Origin: Candidatus Woesearchaeota archaeon
GTDB lineage: Archaea > Nanobdellota > Nanobdellia > UBA10117 > ARS21
DNA length: 38,813 nt
Assembly (NCBI GenBank): GCA_018698915.1
Contig: JABIPN010000035.1
Span: forward strand, 1 to 38,813
Direction: 5' to 3'
Shown: piece by piece, positions 16,923 to 27,217 of the stretch
Position numbering within the stretch: the stretch's first letter is position 1
How the letters are laid out: every line of letters starts with the position of its first letter
The notes under the pieces: generated by a model
Databases searched by the model: none
What the model saw: the letters and a program-made list of their open reading frames with translations, nothing else
What the model was told of the DNA's origin: nothing
Translations under genes and position numbers: made by a program

Positions 16923-18953
16923 TTATCCCTTCTGTAATACACCGTTTCGAGGTTCAAATATTTCACCATTTTTCTTAAGTCTGTCAAGTTCACTTTCTAT
17001 TCGTTCCTTTGTCATTCCTTTATCTTCAAGTGCTTTAATTAAATCTTCTTTTGGAATTTGTTTTCCGAATTGAGATTCTAACTCAGACATAGTTTGTTTA
17101 ATATTTGAAATTCTGCTTCGATCAGTTGCAGTTATTCCAGTAGTAATTCTATCAATATCAATTTTTCCAGTTTCAGGGTCTGTTCCAAGTTGTTTTAGAG
17201 TTTCTTCTACAAGACGGATTGCTCTTTCTGCATCAGCCTTCGTTACGTTTTTTGAAAGTCTTATTCTTGCTGATGCTTCTGCTAAACGAATTATTGCCTG
17301 AAGTTGACGTGCAGATATAGGAATACTTTTTATTCCATCATCTCCTGCGGCGGTACTTCTAATTTTAACATAATAATCTCTGATTATTTTTTGAGGTTCT
17401 TTTCCGAGTTTTGGAAAACAAGTTTGTTTTGCATAGGCAATATATTTTCTTAATAGGGCATGTTCAATTTCACTTTGTGCTGATTCAATATCTCCTTGTA
17501 ATTTAAGTACGTGTGTCGCGATTCGTCCATCATTTTCTATATTCGGTATATCTCGAATAACAAACATTAAATCAAATCGATTAATTAATGTTGGAGGTAA
17601 ATCAATTTGTGTTGGTGGTGGTTGATAAGGATCGAAACGTCCATATTTCGGATTTGCTGCTGCAAGAACTGAAGTTTGTGAGAGCAGAGTTGCTTGGATA
17701 TTTGCTTTAGATATTGAAACGGTTTGTTGTTCCATTGCTTCGTGCATTGCACTACGATCATCATGAGAAATTTTATCTAGCTCGTCAATACAAGCCATAC
17801 CTTTATTTGCTAGAACCAAAGTTCCTGCTTCAAGTGCCCAACCTCCAAGAAATTCATCCTTTACAACTGCAGCCGTAAGTCCTGCTCCGGAAGCTCCACG
17901 TCCTGCTACATATCTTGCTTTTGGTGCTAAATTTGCAATATATCTTAATAAAATAGATTTACCTGCACCAGGATCACCCATTAATAAAACATGTATGTCT
18001 CCTCGTAATTCAGTACCGTCATTTTTTACCTTTCTTACACCTCCAAAAAGTTGTAGTACAATACTTTCTTTTATTTCGTTATAACCATAAATCACTGGCG
18101 CAATTGATTGTATTAGTTTCTCATAAATATTTGGATCTTTTGCTAACGCTAGTATCTTTTTTTGTTCTTCATTACTTACATCAAGTTCTTCAAATTCTTC
18201 TTCCATCGATTCGACGGAATTTGCTTCTAAAATAATATCAAATTTTGTTGATTGTGCACCCGTTCTTGTAGTTATTGCCACTTCTTTAACTAAACCAACA
18301 ATTTTAATTTTGTTTCCAGGAAAACGATTTCGTTCTAGTTTAGGTTCCAGCAAATCATCATGAAGAATACATCTGATTCTTTTAGGTTGTGCACCACCTT
18401 CTAATGACTCTGGAGGTTCTTCTACAACTAATTGTTGAACATCACTAAGATTTTTTTCTACCATTTTGAATCTTCCTTTATGTCTACATTGTCCGCATAA
18501 ACCTGGCTCGGCCAACTTTGTTTCATGTTGTTCAATTTTACTTTGAGTACCACATTTTGGACATTCAAAAGTTGCAACAGTTATCATTGGACGGATATCC
18601 GATGCTTGTCTTATTAGAGCATTACAAGTAATTAACTGTCCTAAATTTCTACTTCTCAAATCACGAATTCTTAGTTTTTGAGAGGGAGGAAGATTAACAA
18701 TTCTGGCCTTAATTGAGTTTTTCAAATCCCCGAGTTCTTCTTCAGAAATTGCACCATTAATATATTCTAGACTTTCATTTGGAGATGTTAGAATATTTTC
18801 GGCTAGAGTAGGATCATATTTAGATATATTTTGCCAATCAATCTGTAGACTTTTTTCACCTTTTTGTGCAACATCTAAAAGTTCTTTCTTGTAATATTTC
18901 TCCAAAAATGTCCTGTATTTAGTCAAAGTTTTAGATTCCATGCTAGAATACAA
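16923..18953 (-). CDS. mcm: MCM replicative helicase
   Basis: CPKCGTQSKIEQHE zinc motif, Walker A GDPGAGKSILL, CIDELDK, arginine finger region LINRFDLMFV. The start may be 18941 (MESK). Confidence 0.98.
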   Translation of the reverse strand: MYSSMESKTLTKYRTFLEKYYKKELLDVAQKGEKSLQIDWQNISKYDPTLAENILTSPNESLEYINGAISEEELGDLKNSIKARIVNLPPSQKLRIRDLRSRNLGQLITCNALIRQASDIRPMITVATFECPKCGTQSKIEQHETKLAEPGLCGQCRHKGRFKMVEKNLSDVQQLVVEEPPESLEGGAQPKRIRCILHDDLLEPKLERNRFPGNKIKIVGLVKEVAITTRTGAQSTKFDIILEANSVESMEEEFEELDVSNEEQKKILALAKDPNIYEKLIQSIAPVIYGYNEIKESIVLQLFGGVRKVKNDGTELRGDIHVLLMGDPGAGKSILLRYIANLAPKARYVAGRGASGAGLTAAVVKDEFLGGWALEAGTLVLANKGMACIDELDKISHDDRSAMHEAMEQQTVSISKANIQATLLSQTSVLAAANPKYGRFDPYQPPPTQIDLPPTLINRFDLMFVIRDIPNIENDGRIATHVLKLQGDIESAQSEIEHALLRKYIAYAKQTCFPKLGKEPQKIIRDYYVKIRSTAAGDDGIKSIPISARQLQAIIRLAEASARIRLSKNVTKADAERAIRLVEETLKQLGTDPETGKIDIDRITTGITATDRSRISNIKQTMSELESQFGKQIPKEDLIKALEDKGMTKERIESELDRLKKNGEIFEPRNGVLQKG

Positions 18954-18992
18954 ACTCTACAATTTTAATTAAAAAGAATTTATCTAGTCGAG

Positions 18993-19586
18993 TTACTTTT
19001 CAAGTTCGCCAACATCAATAAGTTGCGCTCTTAAGAATTTTACTGAGTCCTTTATTTGTTTTTCAGATTTTGCTCCAGTAATAACAATTTTTCCAGTTCC
19101 AAATAACAAGAAGGTTATGTTTTGAAGAACTTCCTCACCTTTTAGTTTGTAAACAAGTCCTGGGAATTGTTCTGGTTCGTATTCAGTATTGTCAAATAGG
19201 AAAACAATTTCATTAAGATTAAGTCTTCCACCAACTGAGCCCGATGCCACCATATTTTGTACTTTGATTTCAGGTTTCTTTGTAATTTCGATTCCAACTT
19301 CTTTTAGATCTTCAATAACGTGATGTACTGCGGATCTTGCATGCTTTATCGATTTTGTTCCGGTACAAATTACTCTCCCTGAGCTGAATAATAAATAACT
19401 TGCTTTGTTGAAGGAGAATTTCTCATCTTCAACTTTGTAGATTAATCCTGGAAATGTTTCAGGAGTGTAATCTGAATTATCAAGTAAAACTGCAAGTTTT
19501 TCTAAAGGTAACTTTGCAAAAATATTGGCTGAAACTACAACATTCTGTGTTTTTGACCAAACTCTTTTATCGACTTTCGGTGTCAT
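18993..19586 (-). CDS. tbp: TATA-box-binding protein
   Basis: Two pseudosymmetric repeats: VQNMVASGSVGGRLNLNEI...FPGLVYKL...LLFGTGKIVITGAKS and the N-terminal equivalent. Confidence 0.97.
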   Translation of the reverse strand: MTPKVDKRVWSKTQNVVVSANIFAKLPLEKLAVLLDNSDYTPETFPGLIYKVEDEKFSFNKASYLLFSSGRVICTGTKSIKHARSAVHHVIEDLKEVGIEITKKPEIKVQNMVASGSVGGRLNLNEIVFLFDNTEYEPEQFPGLVYKLKGEEVLQNITFLLFGTGKIVITGAKSEKQIKDSVKFLRAQLIDVGELEK

Positions 19587-19630
19587 GTTTTTCTATCGTG
19601 GGAAAGATATATAAATGCTCCTTTATAAAG

Positions 19631-22600
19631 CTAATTCTTTCTTATTTTTACTAAGAAATTTATATTTTTAACTACCAAATTTGGATTTTTTGGATTTTTG
19701 ATAATCAAATTGATATTAGTTGCATTAGTTTTCTTTTTAATTTCTGCAGAAGTTATATCTAATTCTTTATTGGAATTAATTTGGACTTCAATTTTATCTG
19801 ACTTCCTTAATCTTGAATTTTTTCTTAAATCTTGAATTTTTCGAGTTAATTCTCGAGTGTAACCCATTGTTAACATTTCATTGTTTTCAGTAGCATCCAA
19901 ATATAATATATATCTTGATCTTGAAATTCCACGTAAGCCTTTAGGTAATTTTCTTTCAACAAATATGTCTTTATTAGTTAATCTTACTCGTTCACCTTTT
20001 ATTTTAACATTTAATGAGTTCTTCGAGAGTTCAGAGATTATTTTTTCAGGTGAAATTTTTGATAATGCTTTTGATATTTCATTTGTTTTCTTTCCATGTT
20101 TCTTTCCAACTTCCCTGAAATTCAACTTTACATTATAATTTACATTATTCATTGATCGTTTAGTTTTAAGATTTAAAGTGTTAACTTGAGTCTTAATTAA
20201 ATTATTATAATTTTTTATTACTGAAGAAACCTTTACTGAAGGACTAACTATAACTACTTCTTTTATTGGCCACCTTAAACTTCGCTTCATTTTATCTCTA
20301 AGTGCGAGAGTATCAGAAACAATACTTTGAACTAATTCAAATTCGTCTTCTAGTTGTAAATCTATTTCACGTTTTTGACTTGTAGGTAATTTTTCTAAGT
20401 GAATGGATCGTTCCTCCAAACCATATACATTCAGATTTTGATAAATCTTATCAGCAACAAATGGACTAATAGGTGCAAGTAATTTTAGAACATCAGTTAT
20501 ACATCTCAATAGAATATATCCAACTCTTGAATCCTTATCTTCAATTCTTGAACGCACTAGTTGTATATAATTTCGACTAAGATCTTTGACTATAAATTCA
20601 GAAAGGTTTCTTCCCATTTCTTGATATTCAAAGTTATCAAAGGAAGTGTGATAGTTTTTTATTAATGAGTTTAGTTTTGAAATTATCCATTTGTCTTCAG
20701 GTTCAGTTACGCGTTTAGATGTTATGAAGGGATACTCAGTTAACAAGTAGTTATGTAAATTCCATAAAGTGTTTATTACTCCAAAAGTTTCTTTCTTTAC
20801 TTCACCAATATTGAATTTTGCCATTTCATAAGGTGGAACATTGCTTGTGTAATAAAGTCTAATTAGATCTGCACCCAAATCTTCAATTCCTTTGTCTGCC
20901 CAAACTACATTTCCTACTGATTTAGACATTTTTTCACCCTTAGAATCAACTGCAAATGCAGGCATACTAATATATTTGAATGGGGCTTTTCCAAATACTG
21001 ATACTGAAGTAAATAATAATGAAGTAAACCATCCACTTATTTGATCAAGACCTTCAGATATTCTATCGACTGGAAAATGTTTTTTGAATTTTGCTTTGTT
21101 TTGTAGCGGAGCACCTAACCACGCATTATGGACTACACCAGAATCATACCACACATCAAAAATATCTGGAATTTTTTTGTAAGTTCCTTTCTTATTTTTT
21201 ATAATAAGTTCTACAACATTATGTAGATCATAATTTAAAGGTAATTTTTTCCCAAGTAGTTTTTCTAATTCCTTTTTTGATTCAACTGTAATCATATCTT
21301 TTGGATTATTTTCATTTATCCATATGGGAATTGGTATTCCCCAAAATCGTTGTCTAGAAAAATTCCAATCACCATAATTTACTAACCAAGAATTCATCCT
21401 TTCTCGACCAAATTCAGGTTTCCATTTTACTTTATTGTTTTCTGAGAGAAGTTTTTTTCTAATTTTATCAGTCTTGAAGAACCATTGATTTGAAAGTTTA
21501 AATATTAATCCTTGTTTACAACGCCAGCAAGTTGGATAATTATGTCTTACTTTTTCTTTGTGTAATAAACTGTTGGATTTTTCTAGATCTTTTATTATTT
21601 GATTGTCCGCATCCTTAACAAATAGACCTTCATATTTTCCTGCTTCATCAGTGAAATTACATGAATCATCTAAAGGAGATAATTCAGGCAGACCATAATA
21701 TTTTCCAACTTCGTTGTCTGTTTTACCATGTCCCGTAGCCATATGAACAAATCCCGTGCCCTCTTCAACACTTACAAATTGTTCAAATACATCCTTTGAT
21801 TTTATTCCTCGTTTTTCTGCAGTTTTTGGAGCTATTCTTTCTTTAAGAATTGGAATACTCATGTAAATTTTACGTGCCTTCTTATTTTTATTTAATGAAT
21901 TTTGAACTGGAATATCGAAGAGCGGATAATATTCTTCACCTGCAAGTTTGTTTCCCTTAAATTTTTGTAGTACTTTGTATTTTATTCCTAAAGATTCTAA
22001 TAATTCAAGTCTTGCTTCGGCAAGAATTAAATTTCCTGAAGTAGTATTGACTTTTACATAAGTTCCATTTTTAGTTGCAGCAATTGCTACATTTGAAGGA
22101 AGTGTCCATGGAGTTGTAGTAAATACTAATATTGATGCGTTATCATTTTTTAGTTTAAATTTTATATAAACTCCCGGATCAGTTTTTTCTGTTTGTTCTA
22201 TTTCTGCACCTGCAAGTGAAGTCTCACAATGTGGACACCAATGTATTGGTTTTTTTCCACGATAGACTTGATTTTTCTTAAACATTTGTTTGAACATCCA
22301 CCATGCAGATTCCAAATATTCATTCTTGTAAGTTAAGTAAGGTTCATCATCCCAACCCAGCCAAGTTCCATATTTATCATACATGTTCATCCAAACATCT
22401 ACGTTTTGATTTGCAAGTTTCTTACATTCTCGAGTAAAGTTACTAATACCATATTCTAAAATGTCTTGTTTTCTTTTGAATCCTAGTTGTTTTTCCACCA
22501 TATTTTCAATAGGTAGTCCGTGTGTATCAAATCCTGCGGTGAAAATAACTGAACGTCCAGTCATCCAAGCATATCTTGTGGATAAATCCTTATAGTAAAT

Positions 22601-22768
22601 GTTTCGTAGGTGACCTACGTGCGGAATATTATTTGCATAGGGAGGACCCTCTAGTAAGAAATAAGGCTTTCCTTGTTTATTTTTATGTTGAAGAAGTTTT
22701 AGAAGATTAATTTTTCTCCAGTATTTATTCATTTCTGGCTCTACTTTTTTAAAATTGTAGTTGCTCAT
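19631..22768 (-). CDS. ileS: Isoleucyl-tRNA synthetase
   Basis: Class I HIGH-like motif (PPYANNIPHVGHLRNI), KMSKSVGN, long editing domain. Confidence 0.97.
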   Translation of the reverse strand: MSNYNFKKVEPEMNKYWRKINLLKLLQHKNKQGKPYFLLEGPPYANNIPHVGHLRNIYYKDLSTRYAWMTGRSVIFTAGFDTHGLPIENMVEKQLGFKRKQDILEYGISNFTRECKKLANQNVDVWMNMYDKYGTWLGWDDEPYLTYKNEYLESAWWMFKQMFKKNQVYRGKKPIHWCPHCETSLAGAEIEQTEKTDPGVYIKFKLKNDNASILVFTTTPWTLPSNVAIAATKNGTYVKVNTTSGNLILAEARLELLESLGIKYKVLQKFKGNKLAGEEYYPLFDIPVQNSLNKNKKARKIYMSIPILKERIAPKTAEKRGIKSKDVFEQFVSVEEGTGFVHMATGHGKTDNEVGKYYGLPELSPLDDSCNFTDEAGKYEGLFVKDADNQIIKDLEKSNSLLHKEKVRHNYPTCWRCKQGLIFKLSNQWFFKTDKIRKKLLSENNKVKWKPEFGRERMNSWLVNYGDWNFSRQRFWGIPIPIWINENNPKDMITVESKKELEKLLGKKLPLNYDLHNVVELIIKNKKGTYKKIPDIFDVWYDSGVVHNAWLGAPLQNKAKFKKHFPVDRISEGLDQISGWFTSLLFTSVSVFGKAPFKYISMPAFAVDSKGEKMSKSVGNVVWADKGIEDLGADLIRLYYTSNVPPYEMAKFNIGEVKKETFGVINTLWNLHNYLLTEYPFITSKRVTEPEDKWIISKLNSLIKNYHTSFDNFEYQEMGRNLSEFIVKDLSRNYIQLVRSRIEDKDSRVGYILLRCITDVLKLLAPISPFVADKIYQNLNVYGLEERSIHLEKLPTSQKREIDLQLEDEFELVQSIVSDTLALRDKMKRSLRWPIKEVVIVSPSVKVSSVIKNYNNLIKTQVNTLNLKTKRSMNNVNYNVKLNFREVGKKHGKKTNEISKALSKISPEKIISELSKNSLNVKIKGERVRLTNKDIFVERKLPKGLRGISRSRYILYLDATENNEMLTMGYTRELTRKIQDLRKNSRLRKSDKIEVQINSNKELDITSAEIKKKTNATNINLIIKNPKNPNLVVKNINFLVKIRKN

Positions 22769-22936
22769 AAGAAATAAACCCCCTGAAAATTTAAATATAT
22801 GTCGCTAATGATATTGTTATTATAATTGACAAATGGGATAATCACTTTGCATGTTTTTAGTTATAGTTTGAACTTAAAAAGGTTTTGAGATTCCAGATTG
22901 TACAAATCTTTAAAAGTTCAGTTAGGACGATTCTTT

Positions 22937-23923
22937 ATGACTGACGTTAGTTTTGAAGTGTGGACTGAGAAATATAGGCCAAATAATTTATCCGAAGTTC
23001 GTGGACAAGATGATATCATTAATCGATTGAAAGCTTTTGTTTCAAGCAAAAGTATGCCTCATATGATTTTTGCAGGAATGCAAGGGACTGGAAAGACAAC
23101 CTCCTTTCTGGCTTTAGCTAGAGATTTATATGGCGATACTTGGAAAGATAATGTTCTTGAATTAAATGCGTCAGATGATCGAGGAATTAATATTGTAAGA
23201 ACTTCAATTAAAGATTTTGCAAGAACCAAAGCGGTTTCAGATAAAGTGCCTTTCAAATTAATATTTTTAGATGAGGCAGATGCATTAACCAAAGATGCCC
23301 AACATGCTTTGAGACGTACGATGGAAGATTATGCTTCAAATGTTAGATTTTGTTTGAGTTGTAACTATTCTTCTAAAATTATTCCTCCAATTCAAAGTAG
23401 ATGTGCAATGTTCAGATTTCGACCTTTAATGCGCGAAGTTATTGTAAATTTATTAAAGGAAATTGCAACTCGTGAAAATATAGTTATTCATGATGATGCT
23501 GCAAATTTTGTTTATGATGTTTCTGAAGGAGACTGCCGTAAAGCAGAAAATATGTTACAAGCATGTTCTGCAATTGCAACTGAAGTTACTGTTGAGGTTG
23601 TTCGAGAAGTTGTTGCATTTGCTGAACCAACCGAATTATATGAAATAATTAAGTTGAGTTTGGCAGGAGATTTTAATTCTGCTAAAAATAAAATGTCAGA
23701 CATTTTGATTAAATATGGCTTGTCTGGAATGGATGCAATAAGGCAAATTCAAAAGCAAGTTTGGAATTCTCCAGATTTTGATGATAAACTTAAAGTTCAA
23801 TTAATTAAATTTTGCGGAGAATATGAATATCGACTTACTGAAGGTGCAAATGAGTTTGTTCAACTTAATGCATTTTTAGCTGAAGTTGTTTTATTAGGGT
23901 CAAATGTATCTACTGAGAATTAG
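22937..23923 (+). CDS. rfcS: Replication factor C small subunit
   Basis: WTEKYRPNNLSEVRGQ, GMQGTGKTT, LDEADALTKDAQHALRRTMEDY. ATG 22937 preferred over 22898. Confidence 0.97.
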   Translation: MTDVSFEVWTEKYRPNNLSEVRGQDDIINRLKAFVSSKSMPHMIFAGMQGTGKTTSFLALARDLYGDTWKDNVLELNASDDRGINIVRTSIKDFARTKAVSDKVPFKLIFLDEADALTKDAQHALRRTMEDYASNVRFCLSCNYSSKIIPPIQSRCAMFRFRPLMREVIVNLLKEIATRENIVIHDDAANFVYDVSEGDCRKAENMLQACSAIATEVTVEVVREVVAFAEPTELYEIIKLSLAGDFNSAKNKMSDILIKYGLSGMDAIRQIQKQVWNSPDFDDKLKVQLIKFCGEYEYRLTEGANEFVQLNAFLAEVVLLGSNVSTEN

Positions 23924-23985
23924 CTTTTCCAAAATACATTTTATATCAACATAATGTTTTTAATGAAGTGACATTATTTCTGATT

Positions 23986-24426
23986 ATGCCGGCAAAAGTA
24001 AATGATGAAGTGAAATTACACTTTACGGGTTTCTTGGAAACGGGAGAGGTATTTGATACGTCTGAAGGTAAAGTACCTTTAAAATTAAAAGTTGGTTCTA
24101 AGGAAATTATTCCTGGATTTAATAAAGGAATTGTAGGTATGGAAGTTGGAGAAGAACGACAAATTAAAATTCCTCCAGGATTAGCATATGGAAAATATTT
24201 TGATGATCTAATAAGAGAAATGCCAAAAGATAATTTTGATGATAATCCTGAAAATAAATTAAGTGAAGGATTAATAGTTCAAGGTATGGTTGATGACCAA
24301 CAAGTTGTAGGTTCAATTATTGGAATCAATGATGAAAATATTACTGTTGATTTTAATCATCCATTGGCAGGACAAACGCTAACCTTTGAAGTTAAATTGT
24401 TAGAGATTCTCGGTGCCAGAGGTTAG
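23986..24426 (+). CDS. FKBP-type peptidyl-prolyl isomerase (SlyD-like)
   Basis: VKLHFTGFLETGEVFDTSEG...EIIPGFNKGIVGMEVGEERQIKIPPGLAYGKY...VDFNHPLAGQTLTFEVKLLEI. Confidence 0.93.
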   Translation: MPAKVNDEVKLHFTGFLETGEVFDTSEGKVPLKLKVGSKEIIPGFNKGIVGMEVGEERQIKIPPGLAYGKYFDDLIREMPKDNFDDNPENKLSEGLIVQGMVDDQQVVGSIIGINDENITVDFNHPLAGQTLTFEVKLLEILGARG

Positions 24427-24481
24427 TGGACATTGGACAACTCAGTACGTGACTTATAATTGATATTGTTTTTATTCTAAT

Positions 24482-24670
24482 ATGAAAATGATAAAATCTT
24501 TCGCAGAGAATTTACTAAATTCAGGACGAGGCTATGTTGAGCTTAGAGATGCAAAAACATTAAGTTTGCCAAAGAGAGCAAATAAATTGTATGATCTTGA
24601 ACCACATCAAATGAAAGTTCGAGAAGTTGAGCAAATTTTTGGAGAAGCCTTACGAGGTTTGAATTACTAA
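24482..24670 (+). CDS. Small hypothetical protein
   Basis: 62 aa, 1-nt overlap (TAATG) with the next small ORF. Confidence 0.5.
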   Translation: MKMIKSFAENLLNSGRGYVELRDAKTLSLPKRANKLYDLEPHQMKVREVEQIFGEALRGLNY

Positions 24671-24852
24671 TGGTAACAGTTAATCAAATTTTAGCTTTTG
24701 CCAGTCTAAATCGAGACGCATTTACCGAAGTTGTTAAACTTGCCGATGAAAAGGAAGATGATGTGTTGTTGGAACTTCTAGAAGAAAAAACTCAAGAAAT
24801 TATTACTTTACGAAAACAAATCATATTATTGATGAATAAAATTAATAGTTGA
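24670..24852 (+). CDS. Small helical hypothetical protein
   Basis: 60 aa, helical, probably coupled to the preceding ORF. Confidence 0.5.
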   Translation: MVTVNQILAFASLNRDAFTEVVKLADEKEDDVLLELLEEKTQEIITLRKQIILLMNKINS

Positions 24853-24897
24853 TTCCTCCAGCTATATTTATTTAAATCTCTATTTGAAGATTTACTT

Positions 24898-26058
24898 ATG
24901 CTTATTAAGAAATATGTTCCAAAAAAACTTTCTGAAATTATTGGACAATATGGTGGAATTGTTAAACTTTCCAGATTTGTAAAGGGTAGAAAGAAAAATG
25001 CTGTAATAATTTATGGACATACAGGAATTGGAAAGACTCTTGCTGCACGAGTTTTTGCTTCAGAACACGAGTTTGAATTGTTTGAAATACCTCCTTCGAG
25101 CTCAAGAGTAAAAAAAGAAATTATATCAAATCTAAGTGTTGCAACCCAACAACCGTCTTTATTTGGAAATAAAAAAATAATTTTAATTGATGAGATGGAA
25201 TCGTTCTTTATAGGGGATAGAAAAGGCGTACGAGATTTAATTGAAATAATAAAAAAATCAAAATATCCCATAATTTTTACATCTAATGATCCTTGGAATT
25301 CAAAATTTAGAACACTTAGAAAATATTGTGAGATGATTGAATTTGATAATATTGAGTGGAAACATATTGAAAAATATCTTAAGAAGATTTGTGAGTCTGA
25401 ATTAGTTGATGTTGAACCTGCAGTATTAAAGAAACTTGCGGCCAGGGCACAAGGAGATGTTCGTTCAGCAGTTATGGATTTAGATGTTCTTCTTAAAGAT
25501 AAGGATAAAATTACAAATGAAGATTTATTTGATTTATTTAGAGAACGAGAGGAAAATATATTTTATGCGGTTAAGATGGTTTTGAAATCATTTGATTCAA
25601 AAGTTGCACTAAATTCATTCAAGAGTGTTAAGATAGATGCTTCTGAGTTTTTGATGTGGCTTGATCAAAATATGTATCGAGAATATATGGATACATTTTC
25701 TTTAAAATATGGATATGATAATATTGTATTAAGTGATAAATTTAATCGCAGAATTTCAGCCACTCAAAATTGGGAATTAGCTTACTATTCCGGTTTTTTT
25801 ACTTCAGTAGGAGTTCAACAAGCAAAGACTCAAGTTACTCAGAACATTTCTAGATATACTCGTCCTGAAATGCTCATGAAAATATTTGCACTTGCTTCTA
25901 AAAGAAAAAAGGCAAGAGGAATATCTCAACAAGTTTCAGGAAAGTTACATGCATCATCTTCTGCGCTTATGAGAGATTTTTATCCATATTTTAATTTCAT
26001 TCTTGAGAAGAACCCTGAAATGGGTAAGGGGTTAACTGCTTATTTGGAATCAGAGTAG
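24898..26058 (+). CDS. rfcL: Replication factor C large subunit
   Basis: KYVPKKLSEIIGQ, GHTGIGKTLAARV, ILIDEMESF, TSNDPW. Confidence 0.93.
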   Translation: MLIKKYVPKKLSEIIGQYGGIVKLSRFVKGRKKNAVIIYGHTGIGKTLAARVFASEHEFELFEIPPSSSRVKKEIISNLSVATQQPSLFGNKKIILIDEMESFFIGDRKGVRDLIEIIKKSKYPIIFTSNDPWNSKFRTLRKYCEMIEFDNIEWKHIEKYLKKICESELVDVEPAVLKKLAARAQGDVRSAVMDLDVLLKDKDKITNEDLFDLFREREENIFYAVKMVLKSFDSKVALNSFKSVKIDASEFLMWLDQNMYREYMDTFSLKYGYDNIVLSDKFNRRISATQNWELAYYSGFFTSVGVQQAKTQVTQNISRYTRPEMLMKIFALASKRKKARGISQQVSGKLHASSSALMRDFYPYFNFILEKNPEMGKGLTAYLESE

Positions 26059-26508
26059 TTTTTTCATTGGTTGGAATTTTACAGGTAAATTTTTCCAACT
26101 TCGTATTCCTGTTGTTTTCTTGAATCCCAATCTTTTGTAAAATGGAATAGCAAATAATGAAGACTTTATGTGAATTGAAGTGTTATATTTTCTAGCATTC
26201 TTTTCGAAGGTCTTATACAATTTTGTTGCAACTCCTTTTCGTTGATGTTTTGGATCTACAAATAATGATCCAAGTTTATTTCCATGACCTCTTAATACTC
26301 AAATTATTTGCCCATTTTCTTCGGCTACAAGTTTAAATGTAGGTCTAATGAACATAGCGAGATTTCGTTTTTTAGTCAAATCAAATCTATCAACATACAT
26401 TTGTGTTGCTTTCTTTGTTCCTTCATGTTTGTTATTAATTAAATATACTTTCTTGCTAAGTTTTGCAGATTTTTCGTAGTCTTTTTGTTGCATTTTCCGA
26501 ATCTTCAT
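26050..26508 (-). pseudogene. GNAT-family N-acetyltransferase interrupted by one in-frame TGA (26299-26301)
   Basis: N-terminal ORF MKIRKMQQKDYEKSAKLSKKVY...LVAEENGQII, TGA, then the same frame reads VLRGHGNKLGSLFVDPKHQRKGVATKLYKTFEKNARKYNTSIHIKSSLFAIPFYKRLGFKKTTGIRSWKNLPVKFQPMKKLL*. Confidence 0.85.
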
Positions 26509-26560
26509 ATTGAATTATATTTTGAAACTATATAATCGTAATCCTTTTAAACCAAGATTT

Positions 26561-26832
26561 AGGGGCTTTATTGGGCTAGACAGGCCGGGTAAGCGCGGCT
26601 GTTATCTTGTATGCTAAGATGTCGAAGCTTGAAGGGCGGCATGGATGGTATGTTTTGTCCCTGACGTGTGACGTCGAAGCGTTGCCTCCTCTGGCGATTA
26701 AAGATGAGAACCTGGTCAGACGGGGAACCGAGCAGCCATAATTATGTTTATTTGTGCTTTGGAGTAGCGGCGCGGAGTTGTTCGTCAGTAAGACTTTGCA
26801 TTTTTGAAATGTCCACCTTCAAGTGTGCCCTT
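26561..26832 (+). ncRNA. ffs: Archaeal SRP RNA (7S RNA); ends approximate
   Basis: GGGCTAGACAGGCCGGG 5' region; helix-8-like CCTGGTCAGACGGGGAACCGAGCAGCC with GGAA tetraloop; GC-rich island in AT-rich DNA; terminal GGGC/GCCC pairing; TATA-like ctatataatc ~30 bp upstream. Confidence 0.9.
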
Positions 26833-26884
26833 TATATTCTCAAATCATATAAACATTTTAATACGTAAGGCTGTTTTCTAAATT

Positions 26885-27217
26885 ATGAGTTATAAAATTG
26901 GAAGCGATGGAATTTTTCCATATATTAAGCTAGGTGATTACACAGTTCATATTATGACAAATCTTGATTTGGAACTAGATAAGGAGATGGATATACATAT
27001 TGTTACAGGAAATGTTTGTCCATTTACGCGTCAAAATATTCCTCAAAAAGACTTGATAGATTTAATTAAGAATGGAGAAATTTATGGGCAATTATTTAAT
27101 GCTGAATTAGTGACTCTTATTGAACAAAATCAAAATAAACTTCTACATTTTATTGAAAATCATGATGATTATATGAGAGGTAAACCTTATCCAGACTATG
27201 AAAGTATCGAGGGATGA
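26885..27217 (+). CDS. Hypothetical protein
   Basis: 110-aa ORF immediately after the SRP RNA. Confidence 0.5.
   Translation: MSYKIGSDGIFPYIKLGDYTVHIMTNLDLELDKEMDIHIVTGNVCPFTRQNIPQKDLIDLIKNGEIYGQLFNAELVTLIEQNQNKLLHFIENHDDYMRGKPYPDYESIEG

Noticed and set aside
16923-23923. Inteins in MCM or RFC
   Set aside because: Walker and sensor regions are contiguous; no intein-sized insert or splice motifs.
26299-26301. Genome-wide TGA recoding (to Gly, Trp or Sec)
   Set aside because: Several well-ended genes use TGA as the stop (ftsZ ...FID-TGA, the 6541 ORF, the RHH ORF). No SECIS evidence could be assessed. A single nonsense change is simpler.
26668-26868. 66-aa plus-strand ORF
   Set aside because: Lies inside and just past the SRP RNA.
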